DNA from: Ophiura sarsii
Lineage: Eukaryota; Echinodermata; Ophiuroidea; Amphilepidida; Ophiuridae
Reading direction: 5' to 3'
NCBI GenBank assembly: GCA_035610835.1
Contig: CM069447.1
Location: 23,609,259 to 23,673,258, forward strand
DNA length: 64,000 bases
The notes under the pieces were generated by a model. That model was not told where the DNA came from. It saw only the letters and a list, made by a program, of their open reading frames with translations, and did no database searches. The translations under genes were made by a program, and so were the position numbers. Numbering within the stretch: position 1 is the stretch's first letter; every line of letters starts with the position of its first letter. Positions 11,346 through 21,281 of this stretch are shown here, piece after piece.

Positions 11346-11386
11346 AAGCCACAGTATAATAATTATCTTCCCGGTTGTTTTTTAAG

Positions 11387-11674
11387 TTACACGGTCACAA
11401 AGGGGAACTTTACCCTGGATGGCTCCTGAAATATTGGAGGCGTCGAAATTCTCCACGGCGTCTGACATATACGCCTTGGGTGTGCTATACTGGGAGATAT
11501 ACACACAGGAGGTTCCTATAGCCCATAGTGATGTCAGGGGACGGGGTCGAATATGGGGACAACCTGTGAGAGATCATTTCCCGTCCCATCTAAAGGAAGT
11601 GTTGCCCAAATGCTATAGCTACGACTACAAGGGTCGTCCTACTATCGACGAGGTGATTGCAACGATTTCACAAG
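11387..11674 (+). CDS. TKL/MLK-like protein kinase, C-lobe exon
   Basis: A 288-nt exon continues the kinase. Its first two bases (tt) complete the codon begun by the last g of 2668, giving Val. Landmarks are the end of the activation segment GTLPWMAPEIL (MAPE at 11419-11430), helix F SDIYALGVLYWEI with its structural Asp, and the helix-H/I arginine in GRPTIDEV. The exon starts after ttttttaag and ends at caag/gtaggt, again phase 1. Helix G is short (TQEVPIAHS...WGQPVRDHF). With 2174-2668 it makes a complete catalytic domain. Only the 8.7 kb separation, filled by antisense retroelements, hides the continuity. Confidence 0.87.
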
Positions 11675-11917
11675 GTAGGTGATTACATGTAAATCAACAT
11701 CAATATTGAGCGCATGCTGGTACTTTTAACTGAGCTGAAAACGATTCACAGGCTGGAAAATGCAGTGCTTGTCCTTGGGTAAAATCAATTTGAGTCCAGG
11801 TCACTAGAGCTTGAGTAGTCCTGTGTGACATGACCATGTTTTGTCGGCTTCACTAATTCAATTATAAATATCATTAAGATATTAAACTCAATTCATTCAT
11901 GCGTTTATGTTTCTATC

Positions 11918-11990
11918 TATCGATCGATCGATCGATCGATCCATCCATTCATACATCCACTCCATCCATCCATCCGTGCATCCATCTATC
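11918..11990. repeat. CGAT/CATC microsatellite
   Basis: Tetranucleotide runs (cgatcgatcgat, then catccatccatc with interruptions) in the kinase intron. Confidence 0.9.
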
Positions 11991-11992
11991 TC

Positions 11993-12145
11993 CCATAGCA
12001 GCTATAAGAGGCCATTTGATCTCGAGACCAGAGTTTATCGAAGCTGCTGATCATCGGCTTTTCTGGTGAGACGGTCAAAGCACATTTCTGCATGTCCACT
12101 TGGATGTTGTCCAACCATGTCCTTGTTGGTCTGTCCTTATCACTT
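11993..12145 (-). pseudogene. Possible LINE RT C-terminal remnant
   Basis: About 50 codons read openly on the minus strand, beginning RPTRTWLDNIQVDMQ. GRPxxRWxDNI followed by a helical stretch and a terminal Trp is the usual end of many RTE/L1-type LINE polyproteins. No upstream RT motif is present, so this would be a short 3' fragment. The match is short and could be chance. Confidence 0.4.
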
Positions 12146-13075
12146 ACTTACTCCATCCAGAGAGTGTTGACACCTCCCTGCTCCATCTAACAGACTCCTT
12201 GCAACATGGTGATTGTCGGGCAGTTCTTCCATCTAATTGTTTTGTCCAAACTACATGAGTTGTCTCCTATTCAAAACCGTAATAATGTGTTTTTGTTGCC
12301 CTGTGTAGCTTCCAAAATTCTTAATTACTGTCAGGTGCTAAGATTTCGGATAGTAAGATAATATTGATCGGTTAATATTATATAGTCAGCTTATTTATTT
12401 TGTTTCTGGTTCTAAGAACCCGCTGTAGACAGTTTATGCAGGGTTATCTGTGAGATCGATGATTCTGCTGTGTATGGCACTTATACTCGTATTGCACCGC
12501 GCGCAATATGTTGTCATCCGGTATGAAAACCTCATCTGAATAAGATATTGGAAAAGGGGGTGCAACTATCATCCTTACAACACTGTAAACCTCTATATCC
12601 TCAACATTTAGGCGTCTGCAGACGACATTCCAAAATGTCACAAAATGTAAAACTTATTGCATTTTATAATACCATTATTGGATTAACCATGAGAAATGCA
12701 TTAAAATAAGTTCATTTTAGTATGTCTAGTATTAGTTCAGTAATCCTTGAGATAGACTTTGTAAATTAAAAGGTTTCTGAAAAGTCTGGTTTATATACAT
12801 GGTAAAACTAATAGCCGCGTCAGACTATACATTATATTTAAATATATATTATTTATAAGATCATGAAGAGTGGTACATACCGGTAAACAACGACACCACG
12901 TTCATTAACGAAGCGAAGAATGTTAACAACGATATCGCGTTAAGAAAGCGGGACGAAGAATCTAACACGTTGCATTCTTCACTGCGCTTTCGGCACGTGC
13001 TATCGATAATTATATTTTAAAAAAGGATGTTGAGTATAAATATCATAAGATTTCATTCAATATTCATATTTCCAG

Positions 13076-13140
13076 ATTCTGCAAGAAGCAGCGGTTCAAC
13101 AGGCAGCAGCGGCTCAACAGACAGCTACGACTTGAGATAA
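13076..13140 (+). CDS. Kinase gene, terminal exon (Ser/Gly-rich tail)
   Basis: After the acceptor tatttccag the phase-1 junction (g + at) gives Asp, followed by a 20-residue tail with two SSGST-type repeats, ending YDLR and TAA at 13138-13140. The tail has no domain; its serines could be regulatory sites, which is inference. The exact phase match with 11674, the good acceptor and the AATAAA 67 bases after the stop support it as the last exon. A short repetitive tail could also arise by chance. Confidence 0.65.
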
Positions 13141-13206
13141 AAGACTGAGAATGAATTATGCTCCGGGGACTCGGATACCTTTTTGGTAGTGATGTGCCAA
13201 CAGCAA

Positions 13207-13212
13207 AATAAA
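13207..13212 (+). terminator. Candidate polyadenylation signal AATAAA
   Basis: A canonical hexamer 67 bases beyond the kinase stop codon and on the same strand. It is the first AATAAA after the predicted terminal exon. Confidence 0.5.
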
Positions 13213-14648
13213 AAAATGACCCATATATTTACTAATTTTCGAGGGGACTCATTATAATAGTCACTTCGGCTCTAACACGCGCCTCCACTTCTTGAAGGTT
13301 GACTGCTCCACTTCTTGAAGGTTGAAGGTGATGCAGGATGGTATTCAGATGTGTCTTTTCATTTGACACTTTGGTACCAGAGTCAAAGAATTAATATTTC
13401 AGGAACATTTTGACAATTGGTGTGATTGTAATGACCATTTTAGCCAAACCAATTTACTGTGTGTAAATCCCATTGGAATAGCGAAAAATGCGGTCAGCTT
13501 ACAACATTTATCACAGTTCGCTTATTTATCAGTCGATTATACTTTCATCTTTTGGGAGGATAAACTAGATTAATGTTGCATTATTCAGACAACAAATATG
13601 TTATGGGTCAATGCATGCATCAAGGTTGAGTGGCCGTTTCAAATCGTGCACAATTTGTTTTGATTCACCCAGTATGTACACGAAACAGTTGGCTATTATT
13701 CTGTAAAAAGTTAATATTGTATTAAAAATGCCAACCCTACCAGCCAACATCTTGTACTCTAGGGGTTAGAGGGAAGTTATCATATGCCTGGTTCAACTCT
13801 CAGTGTGGCAGAATTGTGTACAAACCATTTATGTGATAAGTAAAAATATGTGTAAAATAATATAAAATAACATTAGGTGATTGAAAGGCGAATGTGATTG
13901 GTTCCAACAAATACACCCACCACAACACCCACATGCTATTTTGTAATGTGTATATACACTCCTTAAAAAGATTTTTCCAATCGCCAATTTTCCGGGTGTT
14001 TCATGATAAATTCTTATAATTATTACATATCAAAGAAAAACTGATGTGTTCATCTTTTCAGTGATACCAAATTTCTATAGAAATCACTTGTTTCAGTGCT
14101 CATCAGCCACTTGCTTGAGAATTTAGGGAGCGGGCTCAATCTGAATGTGCCATAATAACCACTATTTTATCCTCAAAGCCAATAGAGCGTAACTTTAGGC
14201 CGTTGTCAAAGTAACACTTCATTGAACAGACGATAGAGTCAGTGGCGGCACTAAGGTGGGGGGGAATAGTGATGATTTAGTCGATTTTGATCAAGACCTC
14301 CCCACATCTTTAAAGCAAGTCGCTCAGCACTGATACAGACGATTACTACAAACGCTAGAAGGAACACATCAGCTGTCCATTGATGATATATCCCCAACAC
14401 ATTCGACTAGATGGTAATTGAAATCAAAATTCCGATTTATTTTGTTGTTGTTGTTGTTGAAGAGTGTGCATAATGCCCTTTGATCAAAACATTGGTTTGG
14501 ATACAAGAATAATATAATATACACCTAACACAAAAGTTCCCGACTTGGTACTTTTATTTACTAATTTAAAATCAGGAACCAGTATCAAGCTATACAGTAA
14601 ACGAGCACATTTCCTGTCCACTATATGACGCCTCACTCATTCATAACA
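13213..14648. other. Intergenic, nothing recognised
   Basis: AT-rich sequence with no convincing gene, RNA or element. It contains a short duplicated ccacttcttgaaggttga block near 13288-13325 and a (TTG)n run near 14444-14459. Confidence 0.5.
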
Positions 14649-14652
14649 TTAA

Positions 14653-15025
14653 AGGTATATTATGTGATCTTTCCAGGGAACGCCCTCAACATCGAAAAAG
14701 AAATTGAAAGAAGATTTTCTTGCAGATTTACATTTCTGAACATAAATCGCACATACATTCCAAGTTACAGGGCGATACGATTCTTTATTACTTCAAAATC
14801 ATGGTTTTAGAGTGGAAATAAACTGTCGGGATAACACCGACAGTGTATATTTTCACTCTAAATTCACTCTAAAACCATGATTTTGAGGTAATTAGGAATC
14901 GTATCGCTGTAACTTGGAATGTATGTACGATTTATGATCAGAAATGTAAGTCTGCAAGAAAATCTTCTTTCTAAAAAAAATCATGAATAGAGGGCGCTCT
15001 CTGTAAAAGATCACATAATATGCCT
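14653..15025. mobile_element. Hairpin MITE flanked by TTAA
   Basis: A 373-bp near-perfect fold-back. The left arm from 14653 (aggtatattatgtgatcttt) mirrors the right arm ending 15025 (aaaagatcacataatatgcct), with arms of about 175 bases around a short loop near 14835 that has its own gtcgg/ccgac stem. TTAA lies immediately outside each end (14649-14652 and 15026-15029), which is the target duplication used by piggyBac-type transposases. No transposase is encoded. The open frames at 14625-14810 and 14892-15086 are mirror images of one another. Confidence 0.85.
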
Positions 15026-15116
15026 TTAAGCGGATACATTTAGTCACTTTTAGTAACCACACCCGACAGCCTTTTATTTCATACATAAATGTGAATAATC
15101 CGGATTATGCAAATAT

Positions 15117-15905
15117 AAATTTGATGGAATAGCCATTTCAGAGGGGTAAGTTTATTTGATTGAGCAGCCTTTTTATTTCAGAGGGGTAAGTTTATTTAAT
15201 GGAATAGCCATTTCAGAGGGGGTAAGTTTATTTGATGGAAAGCCATTTCAGAGGGGGTAAGTTTATTTGATTAAACATCCTTTTATTTCAGAGGGCGTAA
15301 GTTTATTTGAAGGAATAGCCATTCCAGAGGGGGTAAGTTTATTTGATGGAATAGCCATTTCAGAGGGAGTAAGTTTATTTGATGGAATAGCCATTTCAGA
15401 GGGGGTAAGTTTATTTGATGGAATAGCCATTTTAGAGGGGGTAAGTTTATTTGATGGAATAGCCATTTCAGAAGGAGTAAGTTTATTTGATGGAATAGCC
15501 ATTTTAGAGGGGGTAAGTTTATTTGATGGAATAGCCATTTCTGAAGGAGTAAGTTTATTTGATGGAATAGCCATTTCAGAGGGGTAAGTTTATTTGATTG
15601 AACAGCCTTTTATTTCAGAGGGCGTAAGTTTATTTGATTGAACAGCCTTTTATTTTAGAGGGGGTAAGTTTATTTGATGGAATAGCTATTTCAGAGGGAG
15701 TAAGTTTATTCGATGGAATAGCCATTTCAGAGGGGGTAAGTTTATTTGATGGAATAGCCATTTCAGAGGGGGTAAGTTTATTTGATGGAATAGCCATTAC
15801 AGAGGGAGTAAGTTTATTTGACGGAATAGTTATTTCAGAGAGAGTAGGTGTATTTGATGGAATAGCTATTTCAGAGAGGGTAAGTGTATTTGATGGAATA
15901 GGGAT
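15117..15905. repeat. 36-bp satellite, ~22 copies
   Basis: Tandem units of 36 bases built on gtaagtttatttgatggaat, agccatttca and gaggg. Early units carry length changes (ttgattgaacagccttttattt variants near 15165-15290 and 15596-15660). Because 36 is divisible by 3 and the unit lacks stops in some frames, long open frames arise on both strands: a 12-residue repeat with SLFDGIAI forward and MAIPSNKLTPSE reverse. No sign of real translation. Confidence 0.95.
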
Positions 15906-17030
15906 TATTCAAATTCATATTTGGATTATGCGAATATAAATTTGAGTAATCCGGATTATGCCAATTTGATGAATCTGGATTATGTTCATTATAGATTTGA
16001 ATACTCCGGATTATGCAAATATAAATTTGGATAATCCGGATAATTCAAATTTGAATATCCGGATTTTGCATTTGAATCATCCTGATTATGCAAATACACA
16101 TTTAAATAATCTGCAGTATCCAAATTTGAATAATATTGATTATATTAATTTGATTAATCTGGATTTATAAATTTGATTAATCTGGATTATATAAATATAA
16201 ACTTGAGTAATCCGTATTATGCAAATTATTAATTTGAATAACTGGATTATGCAAATATACATTTAATCAATCTGGATTATGTAAATATGAATTTGAATAA
16301 TCTTGATTATATAAATTTGATTAATCTGGATTATGCAAACTATAGATTTGAATAACTGGATTATGCAAATATACATTCATTGTGTTTGGACAAATACATT
16401 CAAATACAGATTTGAATAATCTGCAGTATCCAAATTTGAATAGTCTGGATTATTCAAATGTATATTTGCATTATCCGGATTATCCAAATTTATATTTGTG
16501 ACCTGCTCCCACAAAATCGGCGTAAAGTCGTGGCGAAGATGTTGCTGAATTGAGGCAGCATAGCATATTATGGACCCATGGTCCCTTCTATTATAGGGGA
16601 ATTCTAAAATAGCAGTATGTATTGTTATTTAAGAGTATTACCAGCCATGCCAGCCTATTTATTTTATAATCCCGCTGTAATAAAAGGGTTTGGTCCATAC
16701 TAACAACAAACGGCAAAAATCAATAACATGCTATCCTAACTCAATTCAGCAGCATCTTCGCCCCGACTTTACGCCGCTTTTGTAGGAGCAGGTCACATCT
16801 ATGCTCATATTGGAATAAACTGGATTATGTGGATTATTCGAAAATATCCAAAATCAAATGTATAGTGTCACAATGCGGTTCAAATATATATTAGCATATT
16901 CCGTTGTAAATATTCAAATGTATTAGCATAATATATATTTGATCTTGACTATGCTAATTTGAATTTATGCTAATTTGAATTATTACTGATATGTATTTTT
17001 ATGATAAGGATTACGCTTATGTTGAATAAT
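15906..17030. repeat. ~30-bp AT-rich satellite on AATCCGGATT
   Basis: Degenerate tandem units of roughly 25-32 bases (aataatccggattatgcaaa and variants) run from 15906 to 16497 and, after a hairpin element, from about 16797 to 17030. Many units contain the palindrome AATCCGGATT flanked by ATTTGAAT or TATGCAAAT. ATGCAAAT is also the octamer motif recognised by POU proteins, probably by coincidence. Confidence 0.85.
16498..16796. mobile_element. Hairpin MITE within the AT-rich satellite
   Basis: A 299-bp inverted repeat beginning gtgacctgctcc and ending ggagcaggtcac. About 57 terminal bases mirror one another and the inner parts also pair (tagcatattatgga versus the taacatgctat region). It interrupts the satellite, which continues on the other side. 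No TSD could be fixed because the flanks are repetitive. Confidence 0.8.
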
Positions 17031-18300
17031 AACCATGCACATAATAAAAGACGAACACAAGTGATTCATGCTTTTAATACAGAATACAAAAATGCCGATG
17101 AAATGACAAACTCTATGTAGTTATTACAAAAATAGTCGCCCCCCCCCCCTCAGGTCCCCAAATTGAAGACCCTAGTTACGCTACTCTCTCAAATTAAAGA
17201 CCCTAGTTACGCCACTATAAAAGTTCATCTTATGTATATAAAAGATTAATGTACATTCACAATTATGATTTTTAAGTAATTAGCATCCAATTTTGTCTGC
17301 CTATTTAAATAGAGGTTGCTATCATTTTATATCAATATAATTTAATATGAATACTTTTTGAATAGTATCCTCTGACATCGTAATGCATAATTGAAAGTGT
17401 TTCGCTTCGGAAGAGGAATAATTCTTGCACGATGAATTAGGTCACAATTCTTGAACTTGATCTAGAAATCATATGTACTAAACTACCTTTTAATTGGGTT
17501 AGTTATAAACAGGGTTCAATGGCAGAGTTCAGGCATCAGAGGCATGCATGATGACCAAGCTCTGCATTTATACCCAATTTTAAAATGATAGTGCACCCCA
17601 AATCTGTTAGTAGTGATTGAAGGGTAAAAGGTAGTATAGCGATTATTTCTAGTAGGCATGTAATATTGACTTATTTTTTATCTTGGCTGATGAAACATCG
17701 ATCATGTTGATTGAGAACTTATATTAAGATTTAATCTTCCTGTTTGAGGAAATTCTGAAAATTGGTTATTCAAATTGCTGGATACGATTCAATAAATAAT
17801 CACACGCGCAATTGAAATTACCGTGTTTAAAAGGTATAGTTTGTTATCCGATTTTCGTTATGCTTGTTTATAGGCCTAAAGATAATAGCAATCAATGTGT
17901 TTGTTGCGATTTTTTATCTTCTTCTTTAAAAATTCATCAACGACCAACGTTTTAGGTAAAAACAAAGTTGATTCAATTTGGAAAATGTCAAATTAGCGGG
18001 AAATATGATTGGCGTCGTAAGGGAATACAAAATGTACCAATGCTCAAAAGCATTATCTATCAAAATTGTATGACACTGTTCCTTTAATGTTCATAATATT
18101 CAACGGTAATTGTTGATATTAAATCTTCACGGGCAATCACACGTCAAGTCCTTTTCTATTCAATATGCCCAGCACTCCAGCACGCGTAATACAGTCGAAT
18201 ACTGAAAGAAAAGAACCGAGAATAAAAATAGTAAAACGTGAGGAAATAAAAAAATCACATTTCCATTATTAAGGGGCATATAATGTCATTGCCTTTACAA
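17031..18300. other. Intergenic, nothing recognised
   Basis: AT-rich DNA with a poly-C run near 17139-17149 followed by two copies of a gaccctagttacgc block (about 17169 and 17202). No gene or RNA was recognised. Confidence 0.5.
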
Positions 18301-18304
18301 AGAA

Positions 18305-18800
18305 TAGTTCCACGTTCGGTAGGTTTGTGTATAAAAAAATAGTTCCACGTTTGGTACAGGTTTCAGTGTATAAGAGAATATAGTTCCACGTTCGGTACAG
18401 GTTTCAGTGTATAAGAAAATAGTTCCACGTCGTCCGGTACAAGTTTGAGTGTATAAAAGAATAGTTACACATTCGGTACAGTTTCAGTGTATAATAACCC
18501 TAACCCCGGTTAAGGGTTTTTAACCGGGATCACAATTTTCGAGGAAAAAACACCAACTAAATCTCCGGAAACAGTGCCGGGATTCGATCCGGGGACCCTC
18601 CGTTCTCAAGCTTCACGTCACAACGACTAAGCCATGGCCCTCAGCTACACATTCGCGCAGACTATATAGGCTCGGTTGACTACGTCATCGAAAACCGACG
18701 GCGCATGCGTTTGGAGAGGGACTTTGGATTAGCATTTTTAGCACTCAGGGGGGTTAGGGTTAAAAAGAATAGTTACACGTTCGGTACAGGTTTCAGCGTA
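18305..18800. repeat. ~47-bp tandem array, interrupted
   Basis: Five to six diverged units of agttccacgttcggtaca followed by ggtttcagtgtataa. The array is interrupted at 18494-18762 by a tRNA-like element and resumes for one unit at 18763-18800. Confidence 0.85.
18494..18762 (-). mobile_element. tRNA-like short element with TTAGGG-like termini
   Basis: About 269 bases inserted in the 47-bp array. Its ends are inverted: taaccctaacccc at 18494-18506 and ggggttagggtta at 18750-18762. On the minus strand, 18644-18573 resembles a tRNA head, with a box-A-like TGGCTTAGTCG and a box-B-like GGATCGAATCC. A tRNA-derived promoter is the hallmark of SINEs, whereas inverted ends suggest a DNA element; the combination is unusual. 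No coding sequence. Confidence 0.6.
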
Positions 18801-18802
18801 TT

Positions 18803-19255
18803 GTGTAGGCTGTTATGTAGGATTTCAAACTAGTGCATTTTTTTTACTAAGGATGCTTTTTTTGGTGTCATTGGATAGAGTATACCCTCAGCAATCAGAA
18901 ATCCATTGGTAGCATTTTTTTCCATCCACGGAATGGCCGCCATCTTGGATTTCAAAATGGCCGCCATTTCCAATGGAGTTTGTCATATAACTTTTGTTCT
19001 GAGCAACCTATGAAGTCAAAATTGGTGGCAAATCATGTTTTCAATACCTGAGAGTTCAAAAATAATGTATCTATGTTCTGATGTCTTACATACATGCATG
19101 GCCGCCATCTTGGGTTTCAAAATGGCCGTCATTTACAAAAAAAAGATTTTACCCTATAACTTTTGTTCTGAGCAACATATGAAGTTGATTTTTGTGGCAA
19201 AGCTCAGGTTTTCAAGAGTTATTTACTGACAATTAAGTGTACAGTTCTATCTGTT
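18803..19255. repeat. Fold-back element, left arm
   Basis: This ~450-base arm starts gtgtaggctgttatgtag and is the inverted counterpart of 23215-23669. It contains two diverged internal copies of a block with GGCCGCCATCTTGG, AAAATGGCCG and taacttttgttctgagcaac (about 18935-19015 and 19099-19195). TATT immediately precedes it. Confidence 0.85.
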
Positions 19256-19669
19256 ATCCATTAATTTGACATGAATGGTTGCTATATAATATAAGCTGTA
19301 AATTCAATACAAATTTCAATTGTTAGCAGTAACATATACTTAGTATTTATTGTCCGGTAGTACCCCACTGGTGATACATTAGGTTGTTCAAATTACATTG
19401 GACTTATTACAAGACATACCAGGAGCAATCAAATGTATGCTTTTGTATCCACAGCAGCTACCCCCTCTATATTGTAGAGGGGTATTATTGTATTATAATA
19501 GGGGGTAATTGCTGTTTTGTTCAATTGCATGTATCAAAGGCAAAACCAAACAAACAAACAAAACGAAACAAAAACTAGGAAAGGAAAGAAAAATGGTTAA
19601 TAATATTAGAGGCCTGTTTGGCCTATAAATTAGCCTATGTGCATAATTGCTTGACTTACTTACTTTGAC

Positions 19670-21280
19670 TTATGGCGGGTGATATTCCCGAACCACGATG
19701 CCTCTCCAAATCTTCCTATCCAACATAGCTGTCTTGATTTCTTCTACCTGCAATCCTGTCGTGTCATGCTTTAGTAAGTCAATGTAGGTTAGGGCTGGTC
19801 TACCACGCTTTCTAACTCCATGCTTTGGTACCCAATGTATGATTTTGGAGACCAGCTCATTGGACCCTCTGAAGCAATGTCCTGCAAATCTTGATCTACG
19901 CTCCCTGATCTTGTCCGAGACTTTGGGCATATCCGCATACAGGTCCTTATTTGTCACATGCTGTCTCCAGTTGATGTTGAACACAGTTCTAAGCATTCTA
20001 GTGTAACATCCGTCCAGCTGTTTACTAAGCTTTTGGGTGACTGTCCATGACTCACATCCATATAGGAGGACTGATTCTACAGTAGCTATGAACAGTCTTT
20101 CTTTGAGCTTTCTGGATAGTGATTTGGCCTTCCATAACAGACTGAGTTTGCCACAAGCTCTCCATGCAGCTGCTTTGCGTTTTTTGATGTCCTTTTCAGT
20201 ACTGTTCATCCAGGCTCCAAGGTACTTGAAGTCCTCCACTTTATCAAGGGGCATACCTTCGCTTGTGGTGATTACAGGTAATTGCTTCTGGTTGAAGGAC
20301 ATGTACTTTGTCTTTGCAGCGTTCATTTTGAGCCCAACTTTACCCACCGAAGTCTCCACTCTGTTAAGTGGTGATTGTGCTTGAGACACTTCTTCAGACA
20401 ATAGTGCAATGTCGTCAGCAAAGTCAAGGTCAGTAACTGTGGTTGGTCCTATTCGATTGCTGCTTCTTTTTGTTAAGCGGAATCCTAGCTCCTCTTTTTG
20501 GCCATCTATGGCCTCTCTTATGGCGTAGTCGAGAACAATGACAAAGAGATATGGAGCCAAGGTGTCACCTTGTAGTACTCCAGCCAGTATTTCAAATTCC
20601 TCAGTTTCCCCATCAGGTGATATAACCTTTGCCTTGGTGTCCTTGTATATTTCTGCAATCGCATTTGTAAGCTGCTCAGGTATACCATAGGCCTTCAGAA
20701 TTTGCAGCATTCGTCCTCTATGTATTGTGTCAAACGCCTTCTTGAAGTCTATAAAGGTTATGATGGCTGGCAGGTTGTTTGATCTAATTCCCTCAATTCT
20801 TCGGAGGGCAAGAATGTGGCCAACCGTGGTACGTCCAGCTCGAAAGCCATTTTGATTAGCTCTCAAGTGGATGTCAAGCTCCGGTTTGATTCTGTTGAGT
20901 ATCATCTTGTTGTATAGCTTGGCAACAATTGAGCTCAGACTTATTCCACGGTAGTTGCCTCCCAAACTGAGATCACCTGATTTTGGTATTGGTATTATGT
21001 TGAGAATAGACCATTGGTCTGGCCTTTTCCCGTTCATCAAGGCATCGTTGCAGAAGTCCAGTATTATATTATCCAAATCACATCTTGTGAGCATTTCAGG
21101 TGTGATACCATCTTCCCCACTTCTTTTCCCCTCTACAAGTGCCTTCTTAGCCCTCACATATTCCTCCAAGTCAAAGGGTCCTTCTTTTATGCTGAGATTT
21201 GATAGTACTGGGGCAGTTTCCTCATCTTCATTACTTATGTGCGGTGGGCTCCCAAGTAGATTTTTGAAATGAGTATACCA
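19670..21280 (-). CDS. RTE-type reverse transcriptase, open frame
   Basis: The frame is open from about 21280 to the TAA at 19670, over 500 codons. Motifs in order are IIPIPKSGD and NYRGISLSSI (fingers), QNGFRAGRTT, motif A FIDFKKAFDTI, motif B GVLQGDTLAPYLF, motif C FADDIALL, then GLKMNAAKTKYMSF and FKYLGAWM. The C-terminal region has LYGCESWT and ends RKRGRPALTYIDLL through HPP. The catalytic FADD aspartates are present. Upstream a frameshift near 21285 separates it from the linker, so it is not part of a full polyprotein. This is the best preserved coding sequence in the window by length. Confidence 0.88.
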   Translation of the reverse strand, partial: WYTHFKNLLGSPPHISNEDEETAPVLSNLSIKEGPFDLEEYVRAKKALVEGKRSGEDGITPEMLTRCDLDNIILDFCNDALMNGKRPDQWSILNIIPIPKSGDLSLGGNYRGISLSSIVAKLYNKMILNRIKPELDIHLRANQNGFRAGRTTVGHILALRRIEGIRSNNLPAIITFIDFKKAFDTIHRGRMLQILKAYGIPEQLTNAIAEIYKDTKAKVISPDGETEEFEILAGVLQGDTLAPYLFVIVLDYAIREAIDGQKEELGFRLTKRSSNRIGPTTVTDLDFADDIALLSEEVSQAQSPLNRVETSVGKVGLKMNAAKTKYMSFNQKQLPVITTSEGMPLDKVEDFKYLGAWMNSTEKDIKKRKAAAWRACGKLSLLWKAKSLSRKLKERLFIATVESVLLYGCESWTVTQKLSKQLDGCYTRMLRTVFNINWRQHVTNKDLYADMPKVSDKIRERRSRFAGHCFRGSNELVSKIIHWVPKHGVRKRGRPALTYIDLLKHDTTGLQVEEIKTAMLDRKIWRGIVVREYHPP

Positions 21281-21281
21281 A

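Larger units (their letters stand above)
11675..13075. other. Kinase intron, 1.4 kb
   Basis: Intron between the C-lobe exon and the terminal exon. It contains a CGAT/CATC microsatellite (11918-11990) and a short LINE-like 3' remnant. The rest, 12170-13075, is AT-rich with no recognised gene. The open frame at 12444-12641 minus has no domain. Confidence 0.7.

Noticed and set aside
15267..15939. Long open frames with a 12-residue repeat on both strands
   Set aside because: They are by-products of a 36-bp satellite whose period is a multiple of three. Mirror frames exist on the opposite strand and there is no start context, domain or splice structure.
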